Source: Paenimyroides ummariense (GTDB lineage Bacteria > Bacteroidota > Bacteroidia > Flavobacteriales > Flavobacteriaceae). From it: a stretch of DNA of 59,677 nt. The position numbers and the translations under genes are program-made. The stretch covers positions 1 to 59,677 of the forward strand of contig NZ_FOVI01000017.1 in the NCBI RefSeq assembly GCF_900115115.1. The letters are read 5' to 3'. A model generated the notes under the pieces. It had not been told where the DNA came from, ran no database searches, and was given only the letters and a program-made list of their open reading frames with translations. Shown one piece after another: positions 46,414 to 55,573 of the stretch. Each line of letters starts with the position of its first letter. Position 1 is the first letter of the stretch.

Positions 46414-47625
46414 ATGAATATACTGTTTCTTACTTTAGCAAAAATTGATAGCTTACAGCAAAGAGGTATTTATCATGATTTGATGCGTGAATTTTCTAAG
46501 CATGGTCATCATTTGTATATTGTTTCTCCTTCTGAAAGAAGAGAGAAATTGAACACATCTTTGAAAGAAGAGGGTAATACCAAATTTCTTAATGTAAAAA
46601 CATTAAATATTCAAAAAACTAATTTTATTGAGAAAGGATTTTCAACATTATTAATAGAGAAATTCTTCTCAAAGGCGGTAAAAAGATATTTTACTGATGT
46701 TAAATTTGATCTTGTAATTTATTCAACACCACCAATTACATTCACAAATCTTATAAAGTACATTAAAAAACGAGACGGAGCCAAAACCTATTTGTTGTTA
46801 AAAGACATTTTTCCACAAAATGCGGTAGATATGAAATTAATGTCAGACCGTGGTATTTTATATAATTATTTTAGAAATAAAGAAAAACAACTTTATAATA
46901 TCTCAGATAAAATAGGATGTATGTCAAGAGCAAATATTGATTTTGTTCTCAAACACAATTCCAACGTAAACCAAGGTAAAACGGAAATCAATCCAAATTC
47001 AATTGAAATTCAAAATTTTAAAGAATTGACATTGGAAGAGAAATCGGAGATTAGAAAAAGATTTAAAATTCCCCTAAACAAAAGAACTTTTATTTATGGC
47101 GGTAATTTAGGAAAACCACAGGGAATTGATTTTCTTATCGAAACTTTACATCTTAAAATAAATGATGATGACATTTTTTTTGTAATTATCGGATCTGGAA
47201 CCGAATATGAAAAAATACAAAAGTGGATTATTAAAAATAACCCTAAAAATGTACTTTTTCTACCGGCATTACCTAAAAAAGAATATGACTATTTGGTACG
47301 AGTTTGTGACGTGGGACTTATTTTTTTGCATAAAGAATTTACGATACCTAACTATCCATCTAGATTACTTTCCTATTTGGAATTTAAAATGCCTGTTTTA
47401 GCAGCTACAGATAAAAATACAGATGTAGGTTCAGATATAATTGAAAACAAATGTGGTTTATCTGTATATTCGGGGAGTATTGAGGAAATGGACAAAGCGA
47501 TAAATGCCTTTAAGTTAATGGGTGAGGCTGAGTTTGAAATAATGAGGGAAAATAGTTCCAAATTTTTAATAAATAATTTTCAAGTTTACGAATCTTATAT
47601 GAAAATTATTAATTCCGTATCATGA
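46414..47625 (+). CDS. WbuB-like glycosyltransferase (probable L-FucNAc transferase)
   Basis: Encodes 403 residues, GT4-type. N-terminal MNILFLTLAKIDSLQQRGIY, then YSTPPITFTNLI and LLLKDIFPQNAVDMKLM, a pattern typical of WbuB-group enzymes located after FucNAc genes; donor domain FIYGGNLGKPQGIDFLIE and SRLLSYLEFKMPVLAATDKN. Starts 5 nt after the 2-epimerase. Confidence 0.88.
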   Translation: MNILFLTLAKIDSLQQRGIYHDLMREFSKHGHHLYIVSPSERREKLNTSLKEEGNTKFLNVKTLNIQKTNFIEKGFSTLLIEKFFSKAVKRYFTDVKFDLVIYSTPPITFTNLIKYIKKRDGAKTYLLLKDIFPQNAVDMKLMSDRGILYNYFRNKEKQLYNISDKIGCMSRANIDFVLKHNSNVNQGKTEINPNSIEIQNFKELTLEEKSEIRKRFKIPLNKRTFIYGGNLGKPQGIDFLIETLHLKINDDDIFFVIIGSGTEYEKIQKWIIKNNPKNVLFLPALPKKEYDYLVRVCDVGLIFLHKEFTIPNYPSRLLSYLEFKMPVLAATDKNTDVGSDIIENKCGLSVYSGSIEEMDKAINAFKLMGEAEFEIMRENSSKFLINNFQVYESYMKIINSVS

Positions 47626-47695
47626 ATTTTAATTTTAATCTATTTTTAATAAGTTCTGATAAAAGAAATAATAAATAACGAAATTAAAACTATCT

Positions 47696-48280
47696 ATGTA
47701 TAAGAAGTTTATAAAAAGGTTTTTAGACCTTATAGTTGCTCTCTCTGTAATAATTTTTTTATTTCCTTTATTTCTCATAATTTATATTTTGGTGAAAATC
47801 GATAGTCCTGGAAGATTTTTCTTTTTTCAGGATAGGTTAGGTTATCAGGGGAAAGTTTTTAAAATTTACAAGATCAGAACTATGTTTGATAAAGAAAGAG
47901 TTGCAGATCGAGAAATACTAAAAAATGATATTGAGGTTACAAAGATAGGGTACTATTTAAGGCGTTTTAAAATTGATGAACTTCCACAGATTATCAATGT
48001 TTTTAAGGGAGATATGTCTCTGGTTGGCCCTCGTCCTTGTTTACCCCAACAGTTGAAAGAATTTAATGAAGATGGAAAAAAACGTATTGAAGTAGTTCCT
48101 GGCTTGACAGGGCTTTCACAGGTAAATGGAAACATTCATCTGTCTTGGGAAGAAAGGTGGAAGTATGACAGGCAATATGTTGAAAAACAAAGCTTTATTC
48201 TTGATGTTAAGATTATTTTTAAAACTTTTTTAATTCTTTTCAATGGAGAAGATAAATACTTAAAGAGTCCCAATGTATAA
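47696..48280 (+). CDS. Initiating phosphoglycosyl transferase (PglC/WcaJ-like sugar transferase)
   Basis: Encodes 194 residues, the short monotopic form. N-terminal membrane segment (about 12-34), then RFFFFQDRLGYQGKVFKIYK, the catalytic Asp-Glu dyad in LRRFKIDELPQ, and GDMSLVGPRPCLP. Transfers the first sugar phosphate to undecaprenyl phosphate. Overlaps the next gene by 8 bp. The short form often uses diacetylbacillosamine-type donors, fitting the downstream aminotransferase/acetyltransferase. Confidence 0.92.
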   Translation: MYKKFIKRFLDLIVALSVIIFLFPLFLIIYILVKIDSPGRFFFFQDRLGYQGKVFKIYKIRTMFDKERVADREILKNDIEVTKIGYYLRRFKIDELPQIINVFKGDMSLVGPRPCLPQQLKEFNEDGKKRIEVVPGLTGLSQVNGNIHLSWEERWKYDRQYVEKQSFILDVKIIFKTFLILFNGEDKYLKSPNV

Positions 48281-49247
48281 AGTATTAGTTATAGGAGCGG
48301 TAAGCTCTACGGCACAAATTATAAAAAAATTAGCTGAATACAGCTTGGAAATTGTTGGAGTTTTAGGACATGAGCCAAGAAATAAGGAAAAAATATCAGG
48401 GTGGCAAGACTTAGCAAAATTAGCTGAAGTATTAAATGTTAACTATAAAAGTTTTACCAAAATCAATGACCAAGAAAATTTTTCATGGGCAATCGAGAAA
48501 AAACCAGACATTATTTTTGCGGTAGGTTTTTCTCAACTCTTGCATGAAGATTGGTTTTCTGTATCAAATATGGGATGTATTGGTTTTCATCCTACTAAAT
48601 TACCACTTGGAAGAGGGAGAGCTCCTTTGGCATGGATTACTTTGGAGCAATCTTATGGTTCTGCCTCTTTTTTTCTTATGGGAAAAGGGGCAGATGATGG
48701 ACCTGTCTTTGCACAATCCATTTTTAAAGTGGATGAAAATGATGATGCATCAACTGTAGAAGAAAAAATTCTTAACCATATTGATAAAGCTTTAGATGAA
48801 TGGCTTCCTGATCTAAAAGAAGGTTTATGGAATCCTGTTCCACAATGTGATCATTTAGCAACTTATTATGGAGTGAGGAAAGAAGAGGATGGAATTATTA
48901 ACTGGAATGATGATGCTGTTTATGTTAATCGACTAGTAAAAGCTGCAGCTAAACCGCATCCCGGAGCTTATACATATTTCAGAGATAAAAAACTAACGAT
49001 TTGGTCATGTAAAATCGAAAAGGAAATGAAAATTAAGGGAGTCATTGGAAGAGTCCTACTAAAAAATTCAAGAAATGAGTTATTAATACAGACAGGTAAT
49101 GGTATTCTTTGGGTTGAGAAATATTCATTCGAAAAAACTGATGTTACTGAAAATATTGTTATTAACGTAGGAGATAAATTAGGCTATAATATTGAAGATG
49201 AGATTTATAATATAAAAAAAATGTTAAAAAACTTTAGAAATGAATAG
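48273..49247 (+). CDS. Sugar N-formyltransferase-like protein
   Basis: Encodes 324 residues of the methionyl-tRNA formyltransferase superfamily: IGFHPTKLPLGRGRAPLAW carries the catalytic His, KGADDGPVFAQ the catalytic Asp, followed by a C-terminal domain (VGRVLLKN-type beta barrel). Context and short length argue for a sugar N-formyltransferase using N10-formyl-THF rather than tRNA modification. The Asn of the usual N-H-D triad, often found just before the His motif, is Gly at that spot (GCIGFHP), as in some family branches. Confidence 0.8.
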   Translation: MYKVLVIGAVSSTAQIIKKLAEYSLEIVGVLGHEPRNKEKISGWQDLAKLAEVLNVNYKSFTKINDQENFSWAIEKKPDIIFAVGFSQLLHEDWFSVSNMGCIGFHPTKLPLGRGRAPLAWITLEQSYGSASFFLMGKGADDGPVFAQSIFKVDENDDASTVEEKILNHIDKALDEWLPDLKEGLWNPVPQCDHLATYYGVRKEEDGIINWNDDAVYVNRLVKAAAKPHPGAYTYFRDKKLTIWSCKIEKEMKIKGVIGRVLLKNSRNELLIQTGNGILWVEKYSFEKTDVTENIVINVGDKLGYNIEDEIYNIKKMLKNFRNE

Positions 49248-49914
49248 AGTAATTGTAGTGGCACCTCATGCTGACGATGAAATTATTGGTTGCGGTGCAA
49301 CTATAGCTAAACATATACAATCTGGAGATGAGGTTGTTGTAATCATAGCGACAAATGCGTCAATAGGAGCTCCAGAACTTTTTTCTGTTGAGCAAATAAA
49401 AAATACACGATCTGAAGCGATTGCAGCACATCAATTTTTGGGAGTAAAAGAAACCATTTTTTTAGATTTTCCAGCACCTGCTCTGAATGCTTATCCTGAG
49501 TATAAAATATCCGTAGAAATATCTAAGATTTTTGTAAAAATAAAACCTACTCATTTGTATTTACCACATCCTGGAGATATTCATCAAGATCATAAGGCTA
49601 TATATAGAGCTTCTTTGGTTGCTGCAAGACCTCAAGGCGAGAACAAGGTAGCAAATATATTTTGCTATGAAACTCTTTCTGAAACTGAGTGGACGCCAAT
49701 GCAAGAGAAAGCTTTTGTTCCTAACTGTTTTGTAGATGTGACCGATGTTTTCTCAAAAAAAACAGAAGCTATGGCATTTTTTGGATCTCAAATAAAAAGC
49801 TTTCCACACTCTCGTTCTGTAGAAGCATTTAAAGCGTTGGCAATGTATAGAGGCTCAACTATAGGCGTTGAAAGAGCTGAGGCATTTGTTATAGAACGTC
49901 AAATAATTATTTAA
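49240..49914 (+). CDS. PIG-L/LmbE-family deacetylase
   Basis: Encodes 224 residues. Zinc-binding PHADDEIIGCGATI (His10, Asp12, Asp13) and a second motif HPGDIHQDHKAI. Removes N-acetyl groups from GlcNAc-type sugars or lipid-linked sugars. Overlaps the formyltransferase by 8 bp, so the pair may deacetylate and then formylate the same amine (inference). Confidence 0.9.
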   Translation: MNRVIVVAPHADDEIIGCGATIAKHIQSGDEVVVIIATNASIGAPELFSVEQIKNTRSEAIAAHQFLGVKETIFLDFPAPALNAYPEYKISVEISKIFVKIKPTHLYLPHPGDIHQDHKAIYRASLVAARPQGENKVANIFCYETLSETEWTPMQEKAFVPNCFVDVTDVFSKKTEAMAFFGSQIKSFPHSRSVEAFKALAMYRGSTIGVERAEAFVIERQIII

Positions 49915-49930
49915 AATTAACCTAAAACAT

Positions 49931-50572
49931 ATGAAAAAAATAGCAATTTTTGGAGCAGGTGGTTTTGGTAGAGAAGTTAAAACCATTATTGACGAAATAA
50001 ATAAAGTAAAAAAGCAATATGATTTTGTAGGCTTTTTCGATGACGGATTCCAAAGAGGAATAATCAATGGCTTTCCAGTTTTGGGTGGAGTAGCGGATAT
50101 CAATCAGCTTCAAGAAAAATTTGCAATAGTAATTGCAATTGGCGATCCAAAAACCAAGGCAAAAATTCACCAAATAATTACCAACGAGCTTATAGAGTAC
50201 CCCAACATTATTCATCCAAAAGCAATGATTTCGGATGATTATGTTGAAATAGGAATCGGAAACATCATTACGGCAGGCTGTATCATTACCTGCAACATCA
50301 AGATCGAAGATTTTGTAATTCTAAACCTAATGTGTACTGTCGGGCACGACACAACCATAAAATCGTATGCCTCGTTCATGCCTTCGGTAAATATTTCTGG
50401 CGAAGTAATAATCCACGAAAAAGTATATGTAGGGACAGGTGCAAAAATCATCAACCAGTTGGAGATTGGGCAAAATACAATCGTAGGAGCTGGAGCCGTT
50501 GTGGCTAAGACATTACCAGAAAATTGTACGGCAGTGGGAATACCAGCAAAGACAATTAAATTTCACGAATAA
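49931..50572 (+). CDS. PglD/NeuD-like sugar O/N-acetyltransferase
   Basis: Encodes 213 residues. N-terminal Rossmann-like part (KIAIFGAGGFGREVKTII) and C-terminal left-handed beta-helix of hexapeptide repeats with GHDTTIKSYASFMPSVNISG and TIVGAGAVVAKTLPENCTAVGIPA. As in the bacillosamine pathway, it would acetylate the 4-amino group made by the next gene's aminotransferase. Confidence 0.9.
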   Translation: MKKIAIFGAGGFGREVKTIIDEINKVKKQYDFVGFFDDGFQRGIINGFPVLGGVADINQLQEKFAIVIAIGDPKTKAKIHQIITNELIEYPNIIHPKAMISDDYVEIGIGNIITAGCIITCNIKIEDFVILNLMCTVGHDTTIKSYASFMPSVNISGEVIIHEKVYVGTGAKIINQLEIGQNTIVGAGAVVAKTLPENCTAVGIPAKTIKFHE

Positions 50573-50584
50573 AAATTAAATATA

Positions 50585-51721
50585 ATGCAAAATAAAATAT
50601 GGCTTTCTTCCCCACACATGGGCGGAAGCGAACAAAGATATGTAAACGAAGCTTTTTATGCTAATTGGGTAGCACCATTAGGACCAAATGTTGATGGCTT
50701 TGAAAAAGACTTGGAAAGTTTTTTAAATGCAGATGTTAAAGTAGCGGCACTTTCTGCTGGTACGGCAGCATTGCATTTGGCATTAATTGAATGCGGTGTA
50801 GCGTATGGTGACGAAGTAATTTGTCAGTCTATGACCTTTTCTGCTTCTGCAAACCCGATTGCGTATTGCGGGGCAACTCCGGTATTTATCGACTCTGAAA
50901 AAGACACTTGGAATATGTGTCCAACTGCATTACAAGAAGCAGTTGAAGATCGAATTTCAAAAGGTAAAAAGCCGAAAGCTATCATTGTTGTACACTTATA
51001 TGGAATGCCGGCTAAGATGGATGAGATAACTGCCATAGCGAATAAATACGGTATCACAGTTATTGAAGATGCAGCTGAAGCTTTGGGTTCTACTTACAAA
51101 GGAAAAGCGTGTGGAACATTTGGTCGTTTTGGAATATTGTCTTTTAACGGTAATAAAATCATTACAACTTCAGGAGGTGGCGCTTTGGTTTGCCATACAC
51201 AAGAAGATAAAGATAAAGCCGTATTTCTTTCAACACAGGCTCGTGACAATGCACCGCATTACCAACATTCGCATATTGGATATAATTACCGAATGAGTAA
51301 TATTGTTGCAGGAATTGGACGTGGACAAATGGAGGTATTACCAAGCAGAGTAGAAGCACGTAGGAAAATGCACGATTTTTATGTGGAAGTTTTTAAAGAT
51401 ATTGATGGAGTAGATGTATTTACAGAACCTTCTTCAGATTTTTATTCAAACCACTGGCTTTCGGCAATCACAGTAAATCCAGAGATTACTGGTAAAACCA
51501 GAGAAGATTTACGTTTAGCCTTTTTAGAGGACAATATTGAATCACGTCCGCTATGGAAGCCAATGCATTTACAGCCTGTTTTTGCTAATGCACCTTATTA
51601 CGGAACAAACATAGCCGAAAAATTATTTGATGACGGTTTATGTTTACCATCTGGGTCTAATTTAACCGATGAAGAGCGCGAACGTATCGCTTCAAAAATA
51701 AAAGAAGTATTTTCAAAATAA
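50585..51721 (+). CDS. DegT/DnrJ/EryC1-family sugar aminotransferase (PglE-like)
   Basis: Encodes 378 residues, PLP-dependent. ALSAGTAALHLAL (55-67), Asp162 in VIEDAAEALGST and internal aldimine Lys191 in FNGNKIITTSGGGAL. Aminates a 4-keto-6-deoxy sugar nucleotide. Last gene of the long run; a terminator lies 8 nt downstream. Confidence 0.94.
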   Translation: MQNKIWLSSPHMGGSEQRYVNEAFYANWVAPLGPNVDGFEKDLESFLNADVKVAALSAGTAALHLALIECGVAYGDEVICQSMTFSASANPIAYCGATPVFIDSEKDTWNMCPTALQEAVEDRISKGKKPKAIIVVHLYGMPAKMDEITAIANKYGITVIEDAAEALGSTYKGKACGTFGRFGILSFNGNKIITTSGGGALVCHTQEDKDKAVFLSTQARDNAPHYQHSHIGYNYRMSNIVAGIGRGQMEVLPSRVEARRKMHDFYVEVFKDIDGVDVFTEPSSDFYSNHWLSAITVNPEITGKTREDLRLAFLEDNIESRPLWKPMHLQPVFANAPYYGTNIAEKLFDDGLCLPSGSNLTDEERERIASKIKEVFSK

Positions 51722-51728
51722 ATTAAAT

Positions 51729-51753
51729 CGACCGTATATTGCGGTCGTTTTTT
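51729..51753 (+). terminator. Rho-independent terminator of the polysaccharide operon
   Basis: Perfect 6-bp stem CGACCG/CGGTCG with a 7-nt loop, then TTTTTT. A degenerate CCCTTTGAAGGGG-type repeat follows at about 51773. Confidence 0.88.
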
Positions 51754-51863
51754 GTCTTACCCACATACATAACCCTTTGAAGGGGACAGGGAGATGTGGA
51801 GAAATAAGAATTTAATAGTTTAATCATTACAATATACGTTTTACACTATACAAAATAAAAAAA

Positions 51864-52736
51864 ATGATCTATTATTTAGAAAATCAAAATCTTAAAATAG
51901 CTGTTGCCCTAAAAGGAGCAGAATCAAAATCAGTCTTCAACAAAGTATCTCAGCAAGAATTACTATGGCAGGCTGATCCAGAATTTTGGGGAAAGTCAAG
52001 TCCGGTATTGTTCCCCATTGTCGGTACTTTGAAATATGGAAAATATATATATCAGGGAAAAGAGTATCATTTACCGCGACACGGTTTTGCACGAGATTAT
52101 GATTTTAAACTAGAGGAGGTTAAAGAATCGCAACTGATATTTTCTCTGGAAGCAACAGCTGAAACACTGGCACTATATCCGTTTTTATTTAAGTTACTTA
52201 TTATTTATAAATTAACTGCAAATAGTTTAAAAGTAACATACAAAGTTGAAAACTTGTCGGGTGATGAAACCATGTTTTTTTCATTGGGGGCACACCCTGC
52301 GTTTAATGTTGGTAGTAACGCAGATGATTTCTCGAGTTACACATTGCAGTTCAATAAAGATGTTACTTTAAATCCAAATATTTTGCAAGGTGGATTACTT
52401 ACTACAGATAAGAATAGTATTTCATTAAATAACAAAAAACTTCAATTAAATTATGAGATGTTCGAAAATGATGCGCTGGTACTGTTAGATATAAAATCCG
52501 ACAAAATCACTTTGTTAGGAAATGATGATGAACCTATTTTAAACTTTGAATTTGAAAACTTTCCTTATTTTGGAATTTGGACGGTGAAAGATTCTGGCTT
52601 TGTTTGTTTAGAACCGTGGGCAGGCGTTGCCGATTTTGAAGATCATAATCAGCAGTTGACGGATAAATTTGGCATAAATATGCTTCAGCCTAATGAGATT
52701 TGGTCCGCATCTTTTACCGTTACTGTTGCTTTATAA
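51864..52736 (+). CDS. Aldose 1-epimerase family protein (YeaD/GalM-like)
   Basis: Encodes 290 residues. Beta-sandwich mutarotase-like pattern: GKSSPVLFPIVGTLK, LPRHGFARDYDF with conserved His, FSLGAHPAFNV with the second His and FVCLEPWAGVADF with the acidic residue. Interconverts anomers of aldoses or acts on hexose-6-phosphates. Stand-alone gene after the operon terminator. Confidence 0.9.
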   Translation: MIYYLENQNLKIAVALKGAESKSVFNKVSQQELLWQADPEFWGKSSPVLFPIVGTLKYGKYIYQGKEYHLPRHGFARDYDFKLEEVKESQLIFSLEATAETLALYPFLFKLLIIYKLTANSLKVTYKVENLSGDETMFFSLGAHPAFNVGSNADDFSSYTLQFNKDVTLNPNILQGGLLTTDKNSISLNNKKLQLNYEMFENDALVLLDIKSDKITLLGNDDEPILNFEFENFPYFGIWTVKDSGFVCLEPWAGVADFEDHNQQLTDKFGINMLQPNEIWSASFTVTVAL

Positions 52737-53162
52737 TACTGAATAACTTGGAATTAAGGATAAAATATTATTGACTTTGATAATTGCTGCAGTTACAAAT
52801 TATTATAGTGCTACAGCAAAATTTTGTGATCAGGCGAAAATTACGTTTTGTAGCGTCAAGAGAAAAGCGCACCAACAATAGACTGCTGATGCGCTTGACT
52901 TAACCAAAAAAAACACTTATGAGTTGTAAATATAATACTAATTATATGATAAAAAAAGCACTCTTAAAAAAATAAGAGTGCCAGTTCATAAATTAGGTCT
53001 TTGTTCTTGCGTTAGATTAAATATACAAATTATCATCTATGTAAGCCAAAGTATTGTAATCTTTAATCTAAAACCAACTGCTGATTGAGAGGAATTAGAG
53101 GTTAATTGTTTAATATTTTTATTAAGGCAAAAATTTGCTCAAAACTTTTGCATTCCATTTAC
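52737..53162. other. Intergenic region downstream of convergent genes
   Basis: No coding frame. Contains the minus-strand terminator at 52951-52981 and a weak imperfect inverted repeat GTCAAG...TGCGCTTGAC (about 52855-52899). Confidence 0.5.
52951..52981 (-). terminator. Terminator of the XRE-type gene
   Basis: Minus strand: GCACTCTTA/TAAGAGTGC stem of 9 bp with a T6 loop, followed by TTTTTTT. It lies downstream of the minus-strand HTH gene at 53163-53414. Confidence 0.8.
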
Positions 53163-53414
53163 TTAGTATTCAGTTTTATATCTATTTATGTCAAAATCAA
53201 AGTTAAATAGCTCCTTTGGATGAATATTCAAAGCAGTAGCAAACTTCATTAAAGTTTTTAAAGTTAGGTTTTTTTTTCCTTTCTCATGTTTACTGACATC
53301 TGCAGTATCTATACCTGTTAGGAACGCAATATCATTTTGAGTCTGTTTATTTTTAATTCTAATATCATGTAGCTGTTTACCAATAAGTATTTGTAAATCT
53401 TTTGTAATATCCAT
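53163..53414 (-). CDS. XRE-family helix-turn-helix regulator
   Basis: Encodes 83 residues, nearly all one HTH_3 domain (LIGKQLHDIRIKNKQTQNDI, TGIDTADVSKHEKGKKNLTL) plus a short tail NFDFDINRYKTEY. Divergent from a candidate structured RNA across a 100-bp palindrome that is probably its operator. No toxin partner is seen next to it. Confidence 0.88.
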   Translation of the reverse strand: MDITKDLQILIGKQLHDIRIKNKQTQNDIAFLTGIDTADVSKHEKGKKNLTLKTLMKFATALNIHPKELFNFDFDINRYKTEY

Positions 53415-53416
53415 TT

Positions 53417-53518
53417 TGCTGTATTATATATAGCAAATTGCATTTTAAAAATAAAATATTTATTGGATTATAATCCAATATTAAAATAATTGTATATATT
53501 TGCTATTCAATTACAGCA
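53417..53518. promoter_or_regulatory. Long imperfect palindrome between divergent HTH gene and RNA
   Basis: Centre is a perfect 18-bp palindrome ATTGGATTATAATCCAAT (53462-53479). The flanks mirror each other: TGCTGTA at 53417 with TACAGCA at 53512, and ATAGCAAAT with ATTTGCTAT inside. It therefore holds two mirrored promoter-like halves around a likely operator. Confidence 0.6.
53495..53502 (+). promoter_or_regulatory. Putative -7 element for the structured RNA
   Basis: TATATTTG matches TAnnTTTG; start predicted near 53509. A TTG box is not at the ideal distance. Confidence 0.5.
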
Positions 53519-53711
53519 TAGTTGTAATTTTGCAATACTTTATATAGAAAATATCAAGCTATTGCTTAGAGTCTCGTCATTGAAAACTGGTAATTTTTAG
53601 ACACACGAGATGATAAGTAGATTAGCTCACGACCATGGCGTGAGCTCACTTATCTGTGTGTGGGTATACCAGTACCTCAATGGCGGATATGTTGAGTTTC
53701 ACGCCTTTTTT
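53509..53711 (+). ncRNA. Candidate structured small RNA of about 200 nt
   Basis: No coding frame. A small hairpin AATTACA/TGTAATT lies at the 5' end. A nested long hairpin spans 53578-53682: CATTGA/TCAATG, ACTGGTA/TACCAGT, CACAC/GTGTG, GATAAGT/ACTTATC and AGCTCACG/CGTGAGCT, about 33 pairs in one rod. It is followed by GGCG/CGCC and TTTTTT (53706-53711) or GTTGAGT/ACTCAAC as possible terminators. Size and rod shape recall 6S-like RNAs, or an uncharacterised flavobacterial RNA; no family assignment was made. Confidence 0.6.
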
Positions 53712-53764
53712 GCTTTTTACTCAACCTTTTGCCGGTTATGGTGCTGTGTACAGGCACTAATTAT

Positions 53765-54300
53765 TGTTTGTTTAGTCGTTTAGTCGTGGATACCGAGGGT
53801 CGGGACGAGATTTGTTAATCGTTGATTCGTTTATTTGTTTAATTGTTGATTCCGATGGGCGTGACGAGATATGTTTAATCGTTTAAATGTTGATATTGAG
53901 ATTGGGACAGGTTGTGTAATTATCTGTACATCCCCCTGCCCCCCTTCAAAGGGGGAATCTTTTGAAGGTTGATTTTGAGATTGGGACGAGATTTGTCGAA
54001 TTGTTAAATCGTAGAACCGTTTAATCGTTTAGTCATTGATGCCGTGAACGGGACAAGATATGTTTAATTGTTTGTCGAATCGTAGAACCGTTTAATTGTT
54101 TAATTAACCTAGTTCAGTCGCTGCGCTCGAGTGTTGATTTTGAGATTGGGAAAAGTTGTGCAATTATTAGTACATCCCCCTGGCTCCCTTCAAAGGGGGA
54201 ATCGTTTGAAGGTTGATTTTGAGATCGGGACGCAATGTGGTAAATCGTTTAGTCGTTTAGTTGTGTAATCGTTTAATCGTAGAACTGTTACTGAGTTCTT
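53765..54300. repeat. Degenerate repeat region (GTTTAATCGTT type)
   Basis: Many imperfect copies of GTTTAGTCGTTTAATCG, GTTGATTTTGAGATTGGGAC and two CCCCCTTCAAAGGGGGAAT palindromes (about 53946 and 54187). No gene. Reverse-complement relatives (ACGATTCAACA) occur at 26.1 and 27.4 kb. The stretch 54301-54738 shows no gene either. Confidence 0.65.
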
Positions 54301-54738
54301 TCGGTGTATAATTTTAACAGGATTTAATTAAAAATAGGTGCAGTTATTTTAGGACGGGTCACCGAAAGATTTTCGGAATATCAACTGCGGGGATACTAAG
54401 TAGATAGTGTATGGATACTGTATGGATAGTGCATGAAACACATTTTCGGAGAAATAAGTAAAAAACAGTGGTTTATTCTAAATTTTTAAATTTAGATAGA
54501 AAATAAGGAAAATTTAAAAAAGTGAAAAATGGTGTTTTTAGAAGTTTAGACAGGTAAATATAACGAATAAAAAACAAACGGAGGAAATACCGTTTTTAAA
54601 ATTGGTTTTTGAACTATAAATGCAATTTGTTCTTGAGGAAAAATTTTATTCATTAAACCTAATTCAGAAATCTTTTTTCTTTTGACCGCAAACCGTAAGG
54701 TTCACGGCTTCCAAGCTGTAAAATAATGCTTTGGACGT

Positions 54739-55124
54739 AAAAGAAACAAAACTCTTGAGCGTCACTACTCGTGGTCAATTAACGCCTCAATAGCGAAATC
54801 AAATAAACTTGCTTTTTCAAAGCTTCGGACAACATTTGATTTTACGCTATTTTCATCGAATCGACGCTCACTGCGTTGTGAATGCTCAGTTTTAGATTGT
54901 AGTTAATAGAATTATTGGATTTTTGATTGAAAACGGAATAGACTAAGTAGGAGAATCGAAGCGCCATTATCAGTGAAACGAGCGTTGACAAGTTGAAGTG
55001 AGCGCAAAATCATAAGGGAGCGAAGTGACGTTTTTATGATTTAGCTTACAAAACGTAGTCGACCGTTTTAATGATACGGCAAGATAAAAAAAAAGATTTT
55101 TGCTTCTTTTCATCGGAAAAGAAG
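54739..55124. repeat. 386-bp dispersed repeat, copy 1
   Basis: Starts AAAAGAAACAAAACTC and ends TTTTCATCGGAAAAGAAG; flanks nearly identical to 55574-55962. The centre (about 54990-55050) differs and holds its own inverted repeat AAATCATAA/TTATGATTT. Confidence 0.85.
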
Positions 55125-55357
55125 AGAAAAATCGAAATATATCAATCAGGAACAATGGGGATTGTGAGTTGAAAGAGAGCTTTTTATTACCAAAGCGTAC
55201 GCTTCTCCTCTTAATATCAAATGTTCAAGATGACAGATTAAACGAAAAATTGTAGTAAGATAAAACAAAACAAAAATGTAAAATATATGAAGATAAATCT
55301 TACAGCTAAAAAACAATTACAACATACAAAAAGTTAGCTGCGTAAGTCATGGGCAAA

Positions 55358-55445
55358 GCACATAACAGCTTCTAAACCATAATAGATTAAATGTTAATAT
55401 AGTTAGTTAAGTGAAGTAGTTAAAGCCCCTGGGAGCGTTATGTGC
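55358..55445. repeat. Inverted repeat GCACATAAC / GTTATGTGC
   Basis: Two 9-bp arms 70 nt apart, plus AGCTTC/GAAGCT beside them. Followed by a stable hairpin CCCCTTG/CAAGGGG at 55499-55517. No gene in 55125-55573; possibly an RNA or a repeat border. Confidence 0.4.
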
Positions 55446-55573
55446 CGAAGCTCTGAATTATTATAGGGAATGCCGATAAGAGAATCAGCTTACTGTCACC
55501 CCTTGCCTGACAAGGGGTCTCACAAGAAGCTTAAAAAAACAAACGCAGTTTTATTTTTTTTTCTTTTGGTCGC

